A stretch of 64,000 nt of DNA, taken from the NCBI GenBank assembly GCA_000720805.1, contig JODI01000001.1, positions 124,001-188,000 on the forward strand. The letters are read 5' to 3'. The stretch is from Streptomyces violaceoruber. GTDB lineage: Bacteria > Actinomycetota > Actinomycetes > Streptomycetales > Streptomycetaceae. Positions 16,626 through 24,322 of this stretch are shown here, piece after piece; within the stretch, counting starts at the first letter, position 1; every line of letters starts with the position of its first letter. Position numbers and translations under genes: made by a program. Under the pieces are notes generated by a model. The model was not told the DNA's origin. It saw nothing but the letters and a program-made list of their open reading frames with translations, and did no database searches.

Positions 16626-17396
16626 CTACACGCCGCGGAAGTCGCCCGGTCGGCGTTCCCGGAAGGCCTTGAGTCCCTCGGCCCGGTCCTCGGTGGAGAA
16701 CAGCACCGAGACGGTCTCGCGCTCGTACGCGATGGCCGCCTCCAGGTCCATGCCGAGCCCGTAGTCGATCAGTCGCTTGCCCGCCGCGAGGGCCAGCGGA
16801 GCCCCGGCGGCCAGCCGCGCCGCCAACTCCTCCGCGGCCTTGAGCGCGCCGCCGGGCTCGGCCAGTTCGTTGACCAGCCCGAGCGCGTGGGCGCGCTCCG
16901 CGCCGATCGGCTCGCCGGTGAGGATCATCTGCTTCGCGACCGCCGGAGGCACCAGGCGCGGCAGCCGCTGTGTGCCGCCCGCGCCCGGCAGCACGCCGAG
17001 CTTCATCTCGGGCAGGCCGAGCCGTGTGCCCCGCTCCGCCACCCGCAGGTCGCAGGCGAGGGCCAGCTCCAGACCGCCGCCGAAGGCGAACCCGTGGACG
17101 GCGGCGACCGAGGGCTTGGGGAAGTCCTCCAGGACCGCGAACGCGTCGGTCAGGCGCCCCACGAAGGCACGGAACTGCCCGGGCGCCGTGAACGACTCGA
17201 TCTCACCGAGGTCGGCACCGGCCGAGAAGGCCCGTCCCGCGCCCGTCAGGACCAGGGCCCGTACGTCGTCGTTGTCGCGGACCTCGGCGAGGACCTGGGT
17301 CAGCCGGTCCACGGTCTCGGAACCGATCGCGTTGAGCTGCCCCGGCCGGTCGAGGGTCAACACGGCGATCCGGTCCCGGAGTTCGACACGCAGCAC
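16626..17396 (-). CDS. Enoyl-CoA hydratase with both catalytic glutamates
   Basis: Crotonase-fold hydratase of about 256 residues. Both canonical catalytic Glu residues are visible, in FGGGLELALACD and LPEMKLGVLPGAGGTQRLPR, so this is the best candidate for a true enoyl-CoA hydratase in the window. Oxyanion-hole blocks are AFSAGADL and the GGG segment. GAGGTGA lies 6 bases before the GTG at 17396; a GTG three codons upstream (17405) is the alternative start but overlaps that Shine-Dalgarno sequence. Between a BadH-like SDR and a CoA-transferase, it would fit a BadK-like cyclohexene-carboxyl-CoA hydratase role; that substrate is inferred. Confidence 0.88.
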   Translation of the reverse strand: MLRVELRDRIAVLTLDRPGQLNAIGSETVDRLTQVLAEVRDNDDVRALVLTGAGRAFSAGADLGEIESFTAPGQFRAFVGRLTDAFAVLEDFPKPSVAAVHGFAFGGGLELALACDLRVAERGTRLGLPEMKLGVLPGAGGTQRLPRLVPPAVAKQMILTGEPIGAERAHALGLVNELAEPGGALKAAEELAARLAAGAPLALAAGKRLIDYGLGMDLEAAIAYERETVSVLFSTEDRAEGLKAFRERRPGDFRGV

Positions 17397-17406
17397 GCAG
17401 CTCACC

Positions 17407-18162
17407 TCAGACCATCGTGAGGCCGCCGCTGACCGAGAGCGTCTGCCCGGTCATGTAGGCGGCGTCGTCGGACGCGAGGAAGGCCACCACACCGGCGATG
17501 TCGGCGGGCTGGGCGACGCGGCGCAGCGGGATGGCCCGCACGGTCGCGTCGTACATCTTCTGGCTGTACTCGGCGACCTGCCCGAGGAGAGCCGTGTCGG
17601 TCGGCCCCGGACAGACGCTGTTCACGGTGATGCCGTACCGGGCGACCTCGCGGGCCAGCGCCTTGCCGAAGGCGATGACCCCGCCCTTGGTCGCGGAGTA
17701 CACCACCTCGCCGGACGAGCCGACCCGGCCGGCGTCGGAGGCGATGTGGATGATCCGGCCGCCGCCGCGTTCGGTCATCGAGTCGAGCACGACCCGGGTC
17801 ATCGTGATCGTGCCGCGCAGATTGACGGCGATGATCCGGTCCCAGGTGTCCTCGGTGCTGTCGACGAAGCGGCCGATGACATCGACGGCCGCGTTGTTGA
17901 CCAGCACGTCCACCGGACCGAGCTCGAGGGCCACCCGCTCCACGGCCGCGTGGACCGCGGCGCTGTCGGAGATGTCCGCGCCGACCCCCGTCGCCCGCAC
18001 CCCGTAGCGTTCCACGAGCCGGCCCGCGACCTTGGTGGCGGCCTCGGGGTCCAGGTCACAGACGGCGACCGCGGCCCCGTGGGCGGCGAGCCGGTCGGCG
18101 ATCGCCTCGCCGATGCCGCGTCCCGCTCCGGTGACGAGTGCCACCTTGTCCCGTACGCTCAC
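17407..18162 (-). CDS. BadH-like 2-hydroxycyclohexanecarboxyl-CoA dehydrogenase family SDR
   Basis: A 251-residue SDR with TGAGRGIG at residues 11-18 and VLVNNAAVD. The active-site stretch GRVGSSGEVVYSATKGGVIA gives the Ser and Tyr-x-x-x-Lys. The sequence RVGSSGE-VY, VNSVCPGPTDTALL and the end TGQTLSVSGGLTM closely match, from memory, R. palustris BadH, which oxidises 2-hydroxycyclohexanecarboxyl-CoA. The GTG start follows GGAGGG. It leads the minus-strand operon and is divergent from the 18248 ACAD. The similarity is suggestive rather than proof of an alicyclic substrate. Confidence 0.82.
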   Translation of the reverse strand: MSVRDKVALVTGAGRGIGEAIADRLAAHGAAVAVCDLDPEAATKVAGRLVERYGVRATGVGADISDSAAVHAAVERVALELGPVDVLVNNAAVDVIGRFVDSTEDTWDRIIAVNLRGTITMTRVVLDSMTERGGGRIIHIASDAGRVGSSGEVVYSATKGGVIAFGKALAREVARYGITVNSVCPGPTDTALLGQVAEYSQKMYDATVRAIPLRRVAQPADIAGVVAFLASDDAAYMTGQTLSVSGGLTMV

Positions 18163-18198
18163 GCGCCCTCCCTCGCCCAGGTCCCGATACAGCGCTAT

Positions 18199-18222
18199 CG
18201 TATAACTACTTCAGCTAAATAA
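18199..18222. promoter_or_regulatory. AT-rich element in the 17407/18248 divergent promoter
   Basis: CGTATAACTACTTCAGCTAAATAA contains TATAACTA, related to the AT-rich elements at 768, 32154 and 42686, in a gap of 85 bases between two divergent catabolic genes. Weaker match than the paired sites. Confidence 0.4.
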
Positions 18223-18247
18223 GCGAGATGCGTGAGTGGAGTCGAGC

Positions 18248-19390
18248 ATGCGCCGTACGATCTTCACCGAGGAACACGAGCTGTTCCGCGAGACCGCCCG
18301 CACGTTCTACCTGCGCGAATGCGCCCCGTATGCCGAGCAGTGGGAGCGCGACGGCCAGGTGAGCCGGGCCGCCTGGGCGGCAGCGGGCAAGGCTGGACTC
18401 ATCGGCTGGGAATTCCCGGAGGAGTACGGCGGCCAGGGCATCCGGGACTTCCGCTACAACGCCATCATGGCGGAGGAGATGGCGGCCACCAGCTCCGTCG
18501 GCATCGGCCTGGGGCTGCAGAACGACGTCATCCCGCCCTACCTGATGAACCTCACCACGCCGGAGCAGAAGGCCCGCTGGCTGCCCGGGGTGATCGGCGG
18601 CGAGACGATCTGCGCGCTCGCGCTGTCGGAGCCGTCCGCCGGGTCCGACCTCAAGGGCATCCGCACCACCGCCCGCCGCGACGGCGACGAGTGGGTGATC
18701 GACGGCTCCAAGACCTTCATCACCAACGGCATCCTGGCGGACCTGGTCGTCGTCGCCTGCAAGACCGATCCGGAGGCCGGGCACAAGGGCATCAGCCTGA
18801 TCGTCGTCGAGCGCGGCACCGAGGGCTTCGAGCGCGGGCGCAAGCTCGACAAGGTCGGGATGAAGGCCCAGGACACCGCCGAGCTCTTCTTCCACGAGGT
18901 CCGGGTGCCGGCCGAGAACCTCATCGGGCAGGAGGGGCGCGGCTTCTACCACATGATGGGCAACCTCCCGACGGAGCGGCTCGCCATCGCGGTCTCGTCG
19001 CTCGCGGCGGCCGAGCGGGCCTACGCGCTGGCGCTGGAGTACGCCAAGACCCGCACCGCCTTCGGGCAGCCCATCGGAGAGTTCCAGGCCAACAGGTTCG
19101 CGCTCGCCGACATCAGGGCCAGGCTGAACGTCGCCCGGGTCTACGTGGACGGCTGCATCATGGCCCTGGTCCAGGGCGAGCTGACGGCCGACGAGGCCGC
19201 GGCCGCCAAGTACTGGACCTCGGAGACCGGCTGGGAGGTCATCGACCGCTGCATGCAGCTCTTCGGCGGCTACGGCTACGTCAACGAGTACGAGATCGCG
19301 CGGATCTGGCGCGACAGCCGGGTGCAGCGGGTCTTCGGCGGAACCTCGGAGATCATGCTGGAGATCATCGGGCGGTCGCTGGGTCTGTGA
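18248..19390 (+). CDS. Acyl-CoA dehydrogenase
   Basis: A 380-residue FAD-dependent ACAD beginning MRRTIFTEEHELFRETAR. WEFPEEYGGQG, ALALSEPSAGSDLKG and KTFITNGILAD are present. The C-terminal block RVFGGTSEIMLEIIGRSLG has Gly instead of the MCAD-type Glu, as in long-chain or branched ACADs where the base lies on another helix. The ATG at 18248 is preceded by GTGGAGTCGAG; a GTG 4 codons earlier (18236) is an alternative but overlaps the GGAG. It is transcribed alone after an AT-rich divergent promoter and followed by tandem repeats. Confidence 0.88.
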   Translation: MRRTIFTEEHELFRETARTFYLRECAPYAEQWERDGQVSRAAWAAAGKAGLIGWEFPEEYGGQGIRDFRYNAIMAEEMAATSSVGIGLGLQNDVIPPYLMNLTTPEQKARWLPGVIGGETICALALSEPSAGSDLKGIRTTARRDGDEWVIDGSKTFITNGILADLVVVACKTDPEAGHKGISLIVVERGTEGFERGRKLDKVGMKAQDTAELFFHEVRVPAENLIGQEGRGFYHMMGNLPTERLAIAVSSLAAAERAYALALEYAKTRTAFGQPIGEFQANRFALADIRARLNVARVYVDGCIMALVQGELTADEAAAAKYWTSETGWEVIDRCMQLFGGYGYVNEYEIARIWRDSRVQRVFGGTSEIMLEIIGRSLGL

Positions 19391-19395
19391 GGTCA

Positions 19396-19435
19396 CGGTC
19401 CGGGAGTTCTCGGTCCGGGAGTTCTCGGTCCGGGG
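19396..19435 (+). repeat. 15-bp tandem repeat (CGGTCCGGGAGTTCT) after the 18248 ACAD
   Basis: Two perfect copies at 19396-19410 and 19411-19425, then a partial third copy. It starts six bases after the stop codon of the ACAD. No terminator-like hairpin is obvious in it. Confidence 0.85.
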
Positions 19436-19465
19436 TGTCCGGAACTTATTGACTACCTTGGATAA

Positions 19466-19485
19466 ATAGGTTAGCTATTTAACCT
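19466..19485. promoter_or_regulatory. AT-rich operator candidate upstream of the aldehyde dehydrogenase
   Basis: AGGTTA (19468-19473) and TAACCT (19480-19485) form a 6-bp inverted repeat. The core ATAGGTTAGCTATTTA recurs with one mismatch at 61809-61824, 42 kb away, also in front of a catabolic gene. Confidence 0.6.
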
Positions 19486-19523
19486 GATGTGCGCAGTGTT
19501 GCGCGGTCTCGAGGAGGCACCCC

Positions 19524-21014
19524 GTGGTCACGGTCGATGTGAAGCTGCACCAGGACAGAGCCGAGCACGATCTGCCGCAGCCGCGGCTGGTCATCGGCGG
19601 CAAGGACGTCACTGACACCAGCGGCGGCGTCTACGAGCACCGCAACCCCGCCACCGGTCTGGTCCAGGCACACATCCCGCTCGCCGGGCCCACCGAGGTG
19701 GACCAGGCCGTCGCGGCCGCACGCCAGGCCTTCGAGGTGTGGGGCACCATGCGCCCGGCCGAGCGCCGCCGGCTGCTCACCCGCTTCGCCGGGCTGCTGC
19801 GCGACCACATCCCCGACTTCGCCGCGATCTGTCCGCTGGAGAACGGCGTGTGCGTCGGCGGCTGGGCGGAGAACGTCGGACCGCACGTCGCCGAGTGGAC
19901 CGAGTACTACGCCGGCTGGGCGGACAAGATCGAGGGCATGGTCGGCGCGGCCTACAGCCCGCACGAGAACGTCGAGTACACCATCGCCGAGCCGTATGGA
20001 GTCATCGGCCACATCATCACCTGGAACTCGCCCGCGCTGTCGCTGGCGATGAAGGTCCCGCCGTCGCTCGCCGCCGGCAACACCGTGGTCATCAAACCGG
20101 CCGAGTCCACGCCGTTCTCCGCGCTGCTCTTCGCCGACCTGGCCCGCGAGGCGGGTATCCCCGAGGGCGTCATCAACGTCGTCACCGGGCTCGGTGACGC
20201 GGGATCGGCCCTGGTCACCCACCCCGGGGTCGACAAGATCTCCTTCACCGGCGGCCCCGCCACCGCGCGCCGCATCATGGCCGACGCGGCGCTGAGCCTC
20301 AAGCCGGTCGTGTTCGAGCTCGGCGGCAAGTCCGCCAACCTGCTCTTCGCCGACACCGACCTGGACACCGTCGTCCCGTACTGCGCCGCCTTCGCCATGA
20401 GCAACACCGGCCAGGGCTGCGCACTGCCCACCCGGCTGCTGGTGGAGCGCTCGATCTACGACGAGGTCATCGCGCGGGTCACCGGTGTGATCGCCCACCT
20501 GCCGGTCGGCGACCCGCTCGACCCGACGACGTACATCGGACCCCTCATCAACGAAGCCGCCCGCGACCGTGTCCGGGGCATGATCGACAAGGCGGTCGAG
20601 GACGGTGCCGGCCGGCTCGTGTTCGGCGGCGAACGCATCGACTCCGACGGCTACTTCGTCTCCCCGACCGTCTTCGCGGACGTGGACAACCGCAGCGACC
20701 TCGCCCAGCAGGAGGTCTTCGGCCCGGTCCTGGCCATCACCCCCTTCGACACCGAGGACCAGGCCGTCGCCCTGGCCAACGACACCGAGTACGGCCTGTC
20801 CGCCTACATCCAGTCCCGTGACATCACGCGCGTCAACCGCCTGGTGCCGCGCCTGAAAGCCGGAACGGTCTACGTCAACCCCGGCCCGAACCCGATCACT
20901 TCGCCTGCGACACCCTTCGGCGGCGTGGGCATCAGCGGGTTCGGCCGGGAGGGCGGCAAGGCCGGTCTGGACGAGTTCATCAACGTCAAGGGTGTCGGCA
21001 TCGGCCGCGTCTGA
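19524..21014 (+). CDS. Aldehyde dehydrogenase (NAD(P)-dependent)
   Basis: A 496-residue ALDH superfamily enzyme oxidising an aldehyde to a carboxylic acid. Catalytic residues are visible: Asn168 in TWNSPAL, Glu265 in FELGGKSANLLF and Cys299 in NTGQGCALPTRLL. The cofactor segment FTGGPATARRIM replaces the commoner FTGS. The GTG start follows GAGGAGG. The downstream ligase gene is 47 bases away, so the acid product may be activated to CoA directly, for instance an aldehyde released by an Ltp-DUF35 retro-aldolase. The actual substrate is unknown. Confidence 0.92.
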   Translation: MVTVDVKLHQDRAEHDLPQPRLVIGGKDVTDTSGGVYEHRNPATGLVQAHIPLAGPTEVDQAVAAARQAFEVWGTMRPAERRRLLTRFAGLLRDHIPDFAAICPLENGVCVGGWAENVGPHVAEWTEYYAGWADKIEGMVGAAYSPHENVEYTIAEPYGVIGHIITWNSPALSLAMKVPPSLAAGNTVVIKPAESTPFSALLFADLAREAGIPEGVINVVTGLGDAGSALVTHPGVDKISFTGGPATARRIMADAALSLKPVVFELGGKSANLLFADTDLDTVVPYCAAFAMSNTGQGCALPTRLLVERSIYDEVIARVTGVIAHLPVGDPLDPTTYIGPLINEAARDRVRGMIDKAVEDGAGRLVFGGERIDSDGYFVSPTVFADVDNRSDLAQQEVFGPVLAITPFDTEDQAVALANDTEYGLSAYIQSRDITRVNRLVPRLKAGTVYVNPGPNPITSPATPFGGVGISGFGREGGKAGLDEFINVKGVGIGRV

Positions 21015-21061
21015 CGACCCCTCCACCTTTCGAAGCCTTCGAAGCTTTTGGAGCCAACAGC

Positions 21062-22636
21062 ATGCATTCCGCCCGCCGCCTGACGTTCGGCGACATCATC
21101 CGTGAGCATCGAAGGTCCTTCCCCGACGGCGTCGCCCTCGTCGACGGCGACGTCCGGCTGACCTGGCCCCAGGTGGACGAGCGCACCAACCGGCTCGCCC
21201 ACGCCCTCGCGGACGCGGGCGTCGGCCCCGGGGACCGGATCCTGTGGCTCGGTCAGAACTCCTACCGGATCTGGGAGCTCCTCGGCGCCGCAGCGAAGGT
21301 CGGCGCCATGGTGTGTCCCGGCTACTGGCGCTGGGCCGCCCCCGAGATGGCCTTCGCGGTCGAGGACTTCGACCCCAAGGTCGTCGTCTGGCAGGACGAG
21401 GAGATCGGCGACACGGTCGCCAAGGCACGGGCCGAACTCGGCAGCGACCACCGGGCGCTGTGGCTGCGGCACGACGCCGAGGGACCCGGCTCGTACGAGT
21501 CCTTCCTGGCGGCCGGCTCGTCCGAGGACCCCGTCGCCGACATCGACCCCGACTCCGCGCTCCTGGTCATCTACACCGCCGCGATCTCCGGCCGGCAGTC
21601 CGGCTCCATGCTCTCGCACCGCAACCTGATCGCCATGGGCGCGAGCGCCGCCTGGATGGGGGACATCGGCACGGAGACCGCCTTCCTCGGCGCCGGACCC
21701 ATGTTCCACATCGGCAACTACCAGTTCTGGGGCGTCCCGGCCTTCGTCCACGGCGGCAAGAACGTGATCGTCCGCCGCGTGGTCGCCGAGGAACTGCTCC
21801 CGCTGCTCGCGGCCGAGCAGTGCACCCACGCCTACCTGATGCCCCCGACCATCGCGCAACTGGTCGAGCTGAACCGCGAGGCCGGCCACGACCTCTCGCA
21901 CCTGCGCGCCAGCGTCGCAGCACCGCTGTGGCAGGGCACCGTCCCCACCGACACCAGCCGCTTCACCCGCAACGGCGGCGGCGAGGGCCGCGGGTACGGT
22001 CAGACCGAGGTGACGGGCTTCGCCGTGACCGGCGCCTACGGCGGCGCGGGCACCGGCAACGCGGGCCGCCCCGGCCCCTTCACCGCCGTACGCGTCCTGG
22101 ACGGCACCGGCACGGAGTGCGCGGCCGGCGAGGCCGGCGAGATCTGCGTCCGCGGCGACCTCGTGCACCTCGGCTACTGGAACCGGCCCGAGATCAACGA
22201 GGAACGCTTCCGCTTCGGCTGGTGGCACACCACCGACCTCGGCCGGCGCGAGAGCGACGGCACGATCAGCTTCCTCGGAACGACGACCCGCATGCTCAAG
22301 TCGGCCGCCGAGAACATCTTCCCCGCCGAGGTGGAGAACTGCATCGAGTCGCATCCGGCGGTGAAGGAGGCCGCCGTGATCGGCGTGCCCAACCAGCGCT
22401 GGGCCCAGGACGTCAAGGCCGTCGTCGTGCTCCACCAGGGCGCCGAGCCGGTCACGGCCGCGGACCTCATCGAGCACTGCCGGGCGCGGATCGCCTCGTA
22501 CAAGAAGCCGAAGACGGTGGAGTTCGTCGAGGCCCTGCCGCGCACGAAGGACTACGCCAAGGACTACGAGTCGCTCGACGAGCGCTTCGGCGGGGGCGGC
22601 TATCCCGGTGGCGACACGCTCGGCGCGGGACGGTGA
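21062..22636 (+). CDS. AMP-dependent acyl-CoA synthetase with altered P-loop
   Basis: A 524-residue ANL-superfamily ligase. The order of motifs is normal: an N-terminal DGDVRLTWPQVDERTNRLAHAL, GYGQTEVTG (A5), WWHTTDLGRRESDG (A7-like) and a C-terminal domain. The phosphate-binding loop, however, reads YTAAISGRQSG (residues 171-181) instead of the usual TSGTTGxPKG and lacks its lysine. The A10 region LPRTKDYAKDYES also departs from the usual PRTxxGKxxR, and the tail ends in a Gly-rich FGGGGYPGGD. I recall similar loops in a mycobacterial FadD clade, so it is probably functional. It overlaps closely with the Ltp gene downstream. Confidence 0.82.
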   Translation: MHSARRLTFGDIIREHRRSFPDGVALVDGDVRLTWPQVDERTNRLAHALADAGVGPGDRILWLGQNSYRIWELLGAAAKVGAMVCPGYWRWAAPEMAFAVEDFDPKVVVWQDEEIGDTVAKARAELGSDHRALWLRHDAEGPGSYESFLAAGSSEDPVADIDPDSALLVIYTAAISGRQSGSMLSHRNLIAMGASAAWMGDIGTETAFLGAGPMFHIGNYQFWGVPAFVHGGKNVIVRRVVAEELLPLLAAEQCTHAYLMPPTIAQLVELNREAGHDLSHLRASVAAPLWQGTVPTDTSRFTRNGGGEGRGYGQTEVTGFAVTGAYGGAGTGNAGRPGPFTAVRVLDGTGTECAAGEAGEICVRGDLVHLGYWNRPEINEERFRFGWWHTTDLGRRESDGTISFLGTTTRMLKSAAENIFPAEVENCIESHPAVKEAAVIGVPNQRWAQDVKAVVVLHQGAEPVTAADLIEHCRARIASYKKPKTVEFVEALPRTKDYAKDYESLDERFGGGGYPGGDTLGAGR

Positions 22637-22640
22637 CCTC

Positions 22641-23792
22641 GTGACCGGCCGCCAACCCGTGGTCGTCGGCGTCCACGCCACCGAACAGGCGCTGACCCTC
22701 CCCGACCGCGACGCCATGGACCTCGCCCTCGAAGCGGTGCGCGGCGCGATCGCGGACGCCGGGCTCACCCCGGCCGACGTCGACGGCGCCCAGGTCGACT
22801 GGCCCGGCCCGGGAGGCGTCCCCGGCGAGGGCAGCTCCTGGGCGCGGATGCTCGGCCGGGACCTGCGCTGGACCAGCGACTCGATGCTCGACAACGCCGG
22901 CTCGCGGGGCCTGCTCAAGGCGGCGGCCGCCGTGCGGGCCGGTTTCGCGGACACCGTCGTCGTCGGCGGCTGCAAGCTGGTCTCGCGCGGGACCGGCCCC
23001 GTCGGGGCGGGTGTGCCGCTGGAGTTCGCCGACGTGTGGGGCAGCTATGTCGTCGCCCAGTTCGCGCTGGTGGCGGCACGGCACATGCACGAGTACGGGA
23101 CGACCTCCCGGCAGCTCGCGGAGGTCGCCGCCACCATCCGCAACAACGGCACCACCAACCCGGAGGCGATGATGTACGGCCGCGGCCCGTACACCGCCGA
23201 CGACGTGCTCGCCTCCCGCATGGTGGCCACGCCCTTCCACCTGCTGGACTGCTGCATCGTCGGCGAGGGCGGCGCCGCGCTCGTCGTGACGACCGCCGAA
23301 CGGGCCCGCGACCTGCCGCACCCGCCCGTCGCCGTGCTCGGCGGCGGCATGGAGTACCACCAGGCCGCGTACGCCAACCCGGCCCTGCACCGGGAGGTCG
23401 GCGGGCTCGGCCGGGACGCCGCCACCCGCGCCTACGCCATGGCCGGCGTCAGCCCGCACGACGTGGACGTCTTCTCCCTCTACGACCCCAACTCCTTTGA
23501 GATCATCCGGCAGTTGGAGATCCTCGGACTGTGCGGGGAAGGCGAGGGCGGACCGCTGGCCGCCAGTGGTGCCATCGCTTTGGGCGGCAAACACCCCGTC
23601 AACCCGGACGGTGGCTGTCTGTCGTACGCGTGGAACGGAACCCAGCAGATGACCCTCAAAGTCGTCGAGGCCGTACGGCAGCTGCGCGGCACCGCCGTGC
23701 ACCAGGTCGAGGACGCCGAACTGGCGGTCGTCGGCAACGCCGGATCCGGGGCGCAGCACTACGAGATGAGCGTGCTGGGGAGGATGCGATGA
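22641..23792 (+). CDS. Thiolase-fold lipid-transfer protein lacking the thiolase cysteine
   Basis: A 383-residue Ltp/SCP2-type protein. Where the 4393 paralogue and true thiolases carry the Cys nucleophile (NGCATAG), this protein has DNAGSRGLLKAA, so ordinary thiolysis is unlikely. NPDGGCLSYAWNGTQQM and NAGSGAQHYEMSVLGR replace the C-terminal catalytic loops. The GTG at 22641 lies 4 bases after the ligase stop; the frame is open further upstream within the ligase. It overlaps the DUF35 gene by 4 bases (ATGA), forming a second Ltp-DUF35 pair, expected to act as a retro-aldolase. Confidence 0.8.
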   Translation: MTGRQPVVVGVHATEQALTLPDRDAMDLALEAVRGAIADAGLTPADVDGAQVDWPGPGGVPGEGSSWARMLGRDLRWTSDSMLDNAGSRGLLKAAAAVRAGFADTVVVGGCKLVSRGTGPVGAGVPLEFADVWGSYVVAQFALVAARHMHEYGTTSRQLAEVAATIRNNGTTNPEAMMYGRGPYTADDVLASRMVATPFHLLDCCIVGEGGAALVVTTAERARDLPHPPVAVLGGGMEYHQAAYANPALHREVGGLGRDAATRAYAMAGVSPHDVDVFSLYDPNSFEIIRQLEILGLCGEGEGGPLAASGAIALGGKHPVNPDGGCLSYAWNGTQQMTLKVVEAVRQLRGTAVHQVEDAELAVVGNAGSGAQHYEMSVLGRMR

Positions 23793-24184
23793 GCCGGCCC
23801 GTACCCGTTCCCACCGAGCTGTCCGAACCGTTCTGGGAGGCGGCCCGACGCGGCGACCTGGTCGTCCCGTACTGTCCGGTCTGCGACCTGCGCTTCTTCG
23901 TTCCCGAGCCCGCCTGTCCCGGGTGCATGGGCCCGGAATGGTGGTACGTGCCCAGCGCGGGCCGGGGGACCGTCTACTCGGTGACCGTGGTGCACCGCGC
24001 ACCCGGCCCCGGCTTCGACACGCCCTTCGCGCTCGCCGTGATCGACCTCGACGACGGCGGCACCCTGCTCTCCCACGTCGACGCCGGCGATCCGGACGCC
24101 GTCGTCATCGGCCTGCGGGTGCGCGTCGACTTCCGGCTCCTCACGGATGAGATCACGCTGCCGTATTTCGTGCCGGAGCGCTGA
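23789..24184 (+). CDS. DUF35 zinc-ribbon / OB-fold protein (second pair)
   Basis: A 131-residue DUF35 protein starting at the ATG overlapping the Ltp stop. The zinc ribbon is CPVC and CPGC, about 15 residues apart near residues 30-48, followed by an OB-fold with GTVYSVTVVHRAPGPGF and PFALAVIDLDDGGTLLSHV. It is expected to bind its adjacent Ltp and help present the acyl-CoA. The last gene of the 19524-24184 operon. Confidence 0.85.
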   Translation: MSRPVPVPTELSEPFWEAARRGDLVVPYCPVCDLRFFVPEPACPGCMGPEWWYVPSAGRGTVYSVTVVHRAPGPGFDTPFALAVIDLDDGGTLLSHVDAGDPDAVVIGLRVRVDFRLLTDEITLPYFVPER

Positions 24185-24244
24185 TCGCACCGCTTGACCC
24201 ACTTGTTGTGAAAATTTAGTGGTCTAAGTGTATTTAGATAGCGG

Positions 24245-24256
24245 TATCCATGGATA
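24245..24256. promoter_or_regulatory. Palindrome TATCCATGGATA upstream of the conservon
   Basis: Perfect 12-bp palindrome about 70 bases before the sensor-kinase start, in the 138-base gap after the DUF35 gene. The same gap holds the AT-rich stretch GTGAAAATTTAGTGGTC (24209-24225) that, with CCACT at 24198-24202, makes a short inverted repeat. Both are candidate control sites. Confidence 0.4.
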
Positions 24257-24322
24257 GCATCGGCGCGTCATCGTGCGGGTCCATCGGAGCGGCCTGTCAC
24301 TTGAGCATCGCTGGGGACCTCA

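Noticed and set aside
20870..22975. Minus-strand open frame of about 700 codons opposite the acyl-CoA synthetase
   Set aside because: The opposite strand carries clear ligase and Ltp motifs; the antisense product is compositionally biased and unrecognisable.
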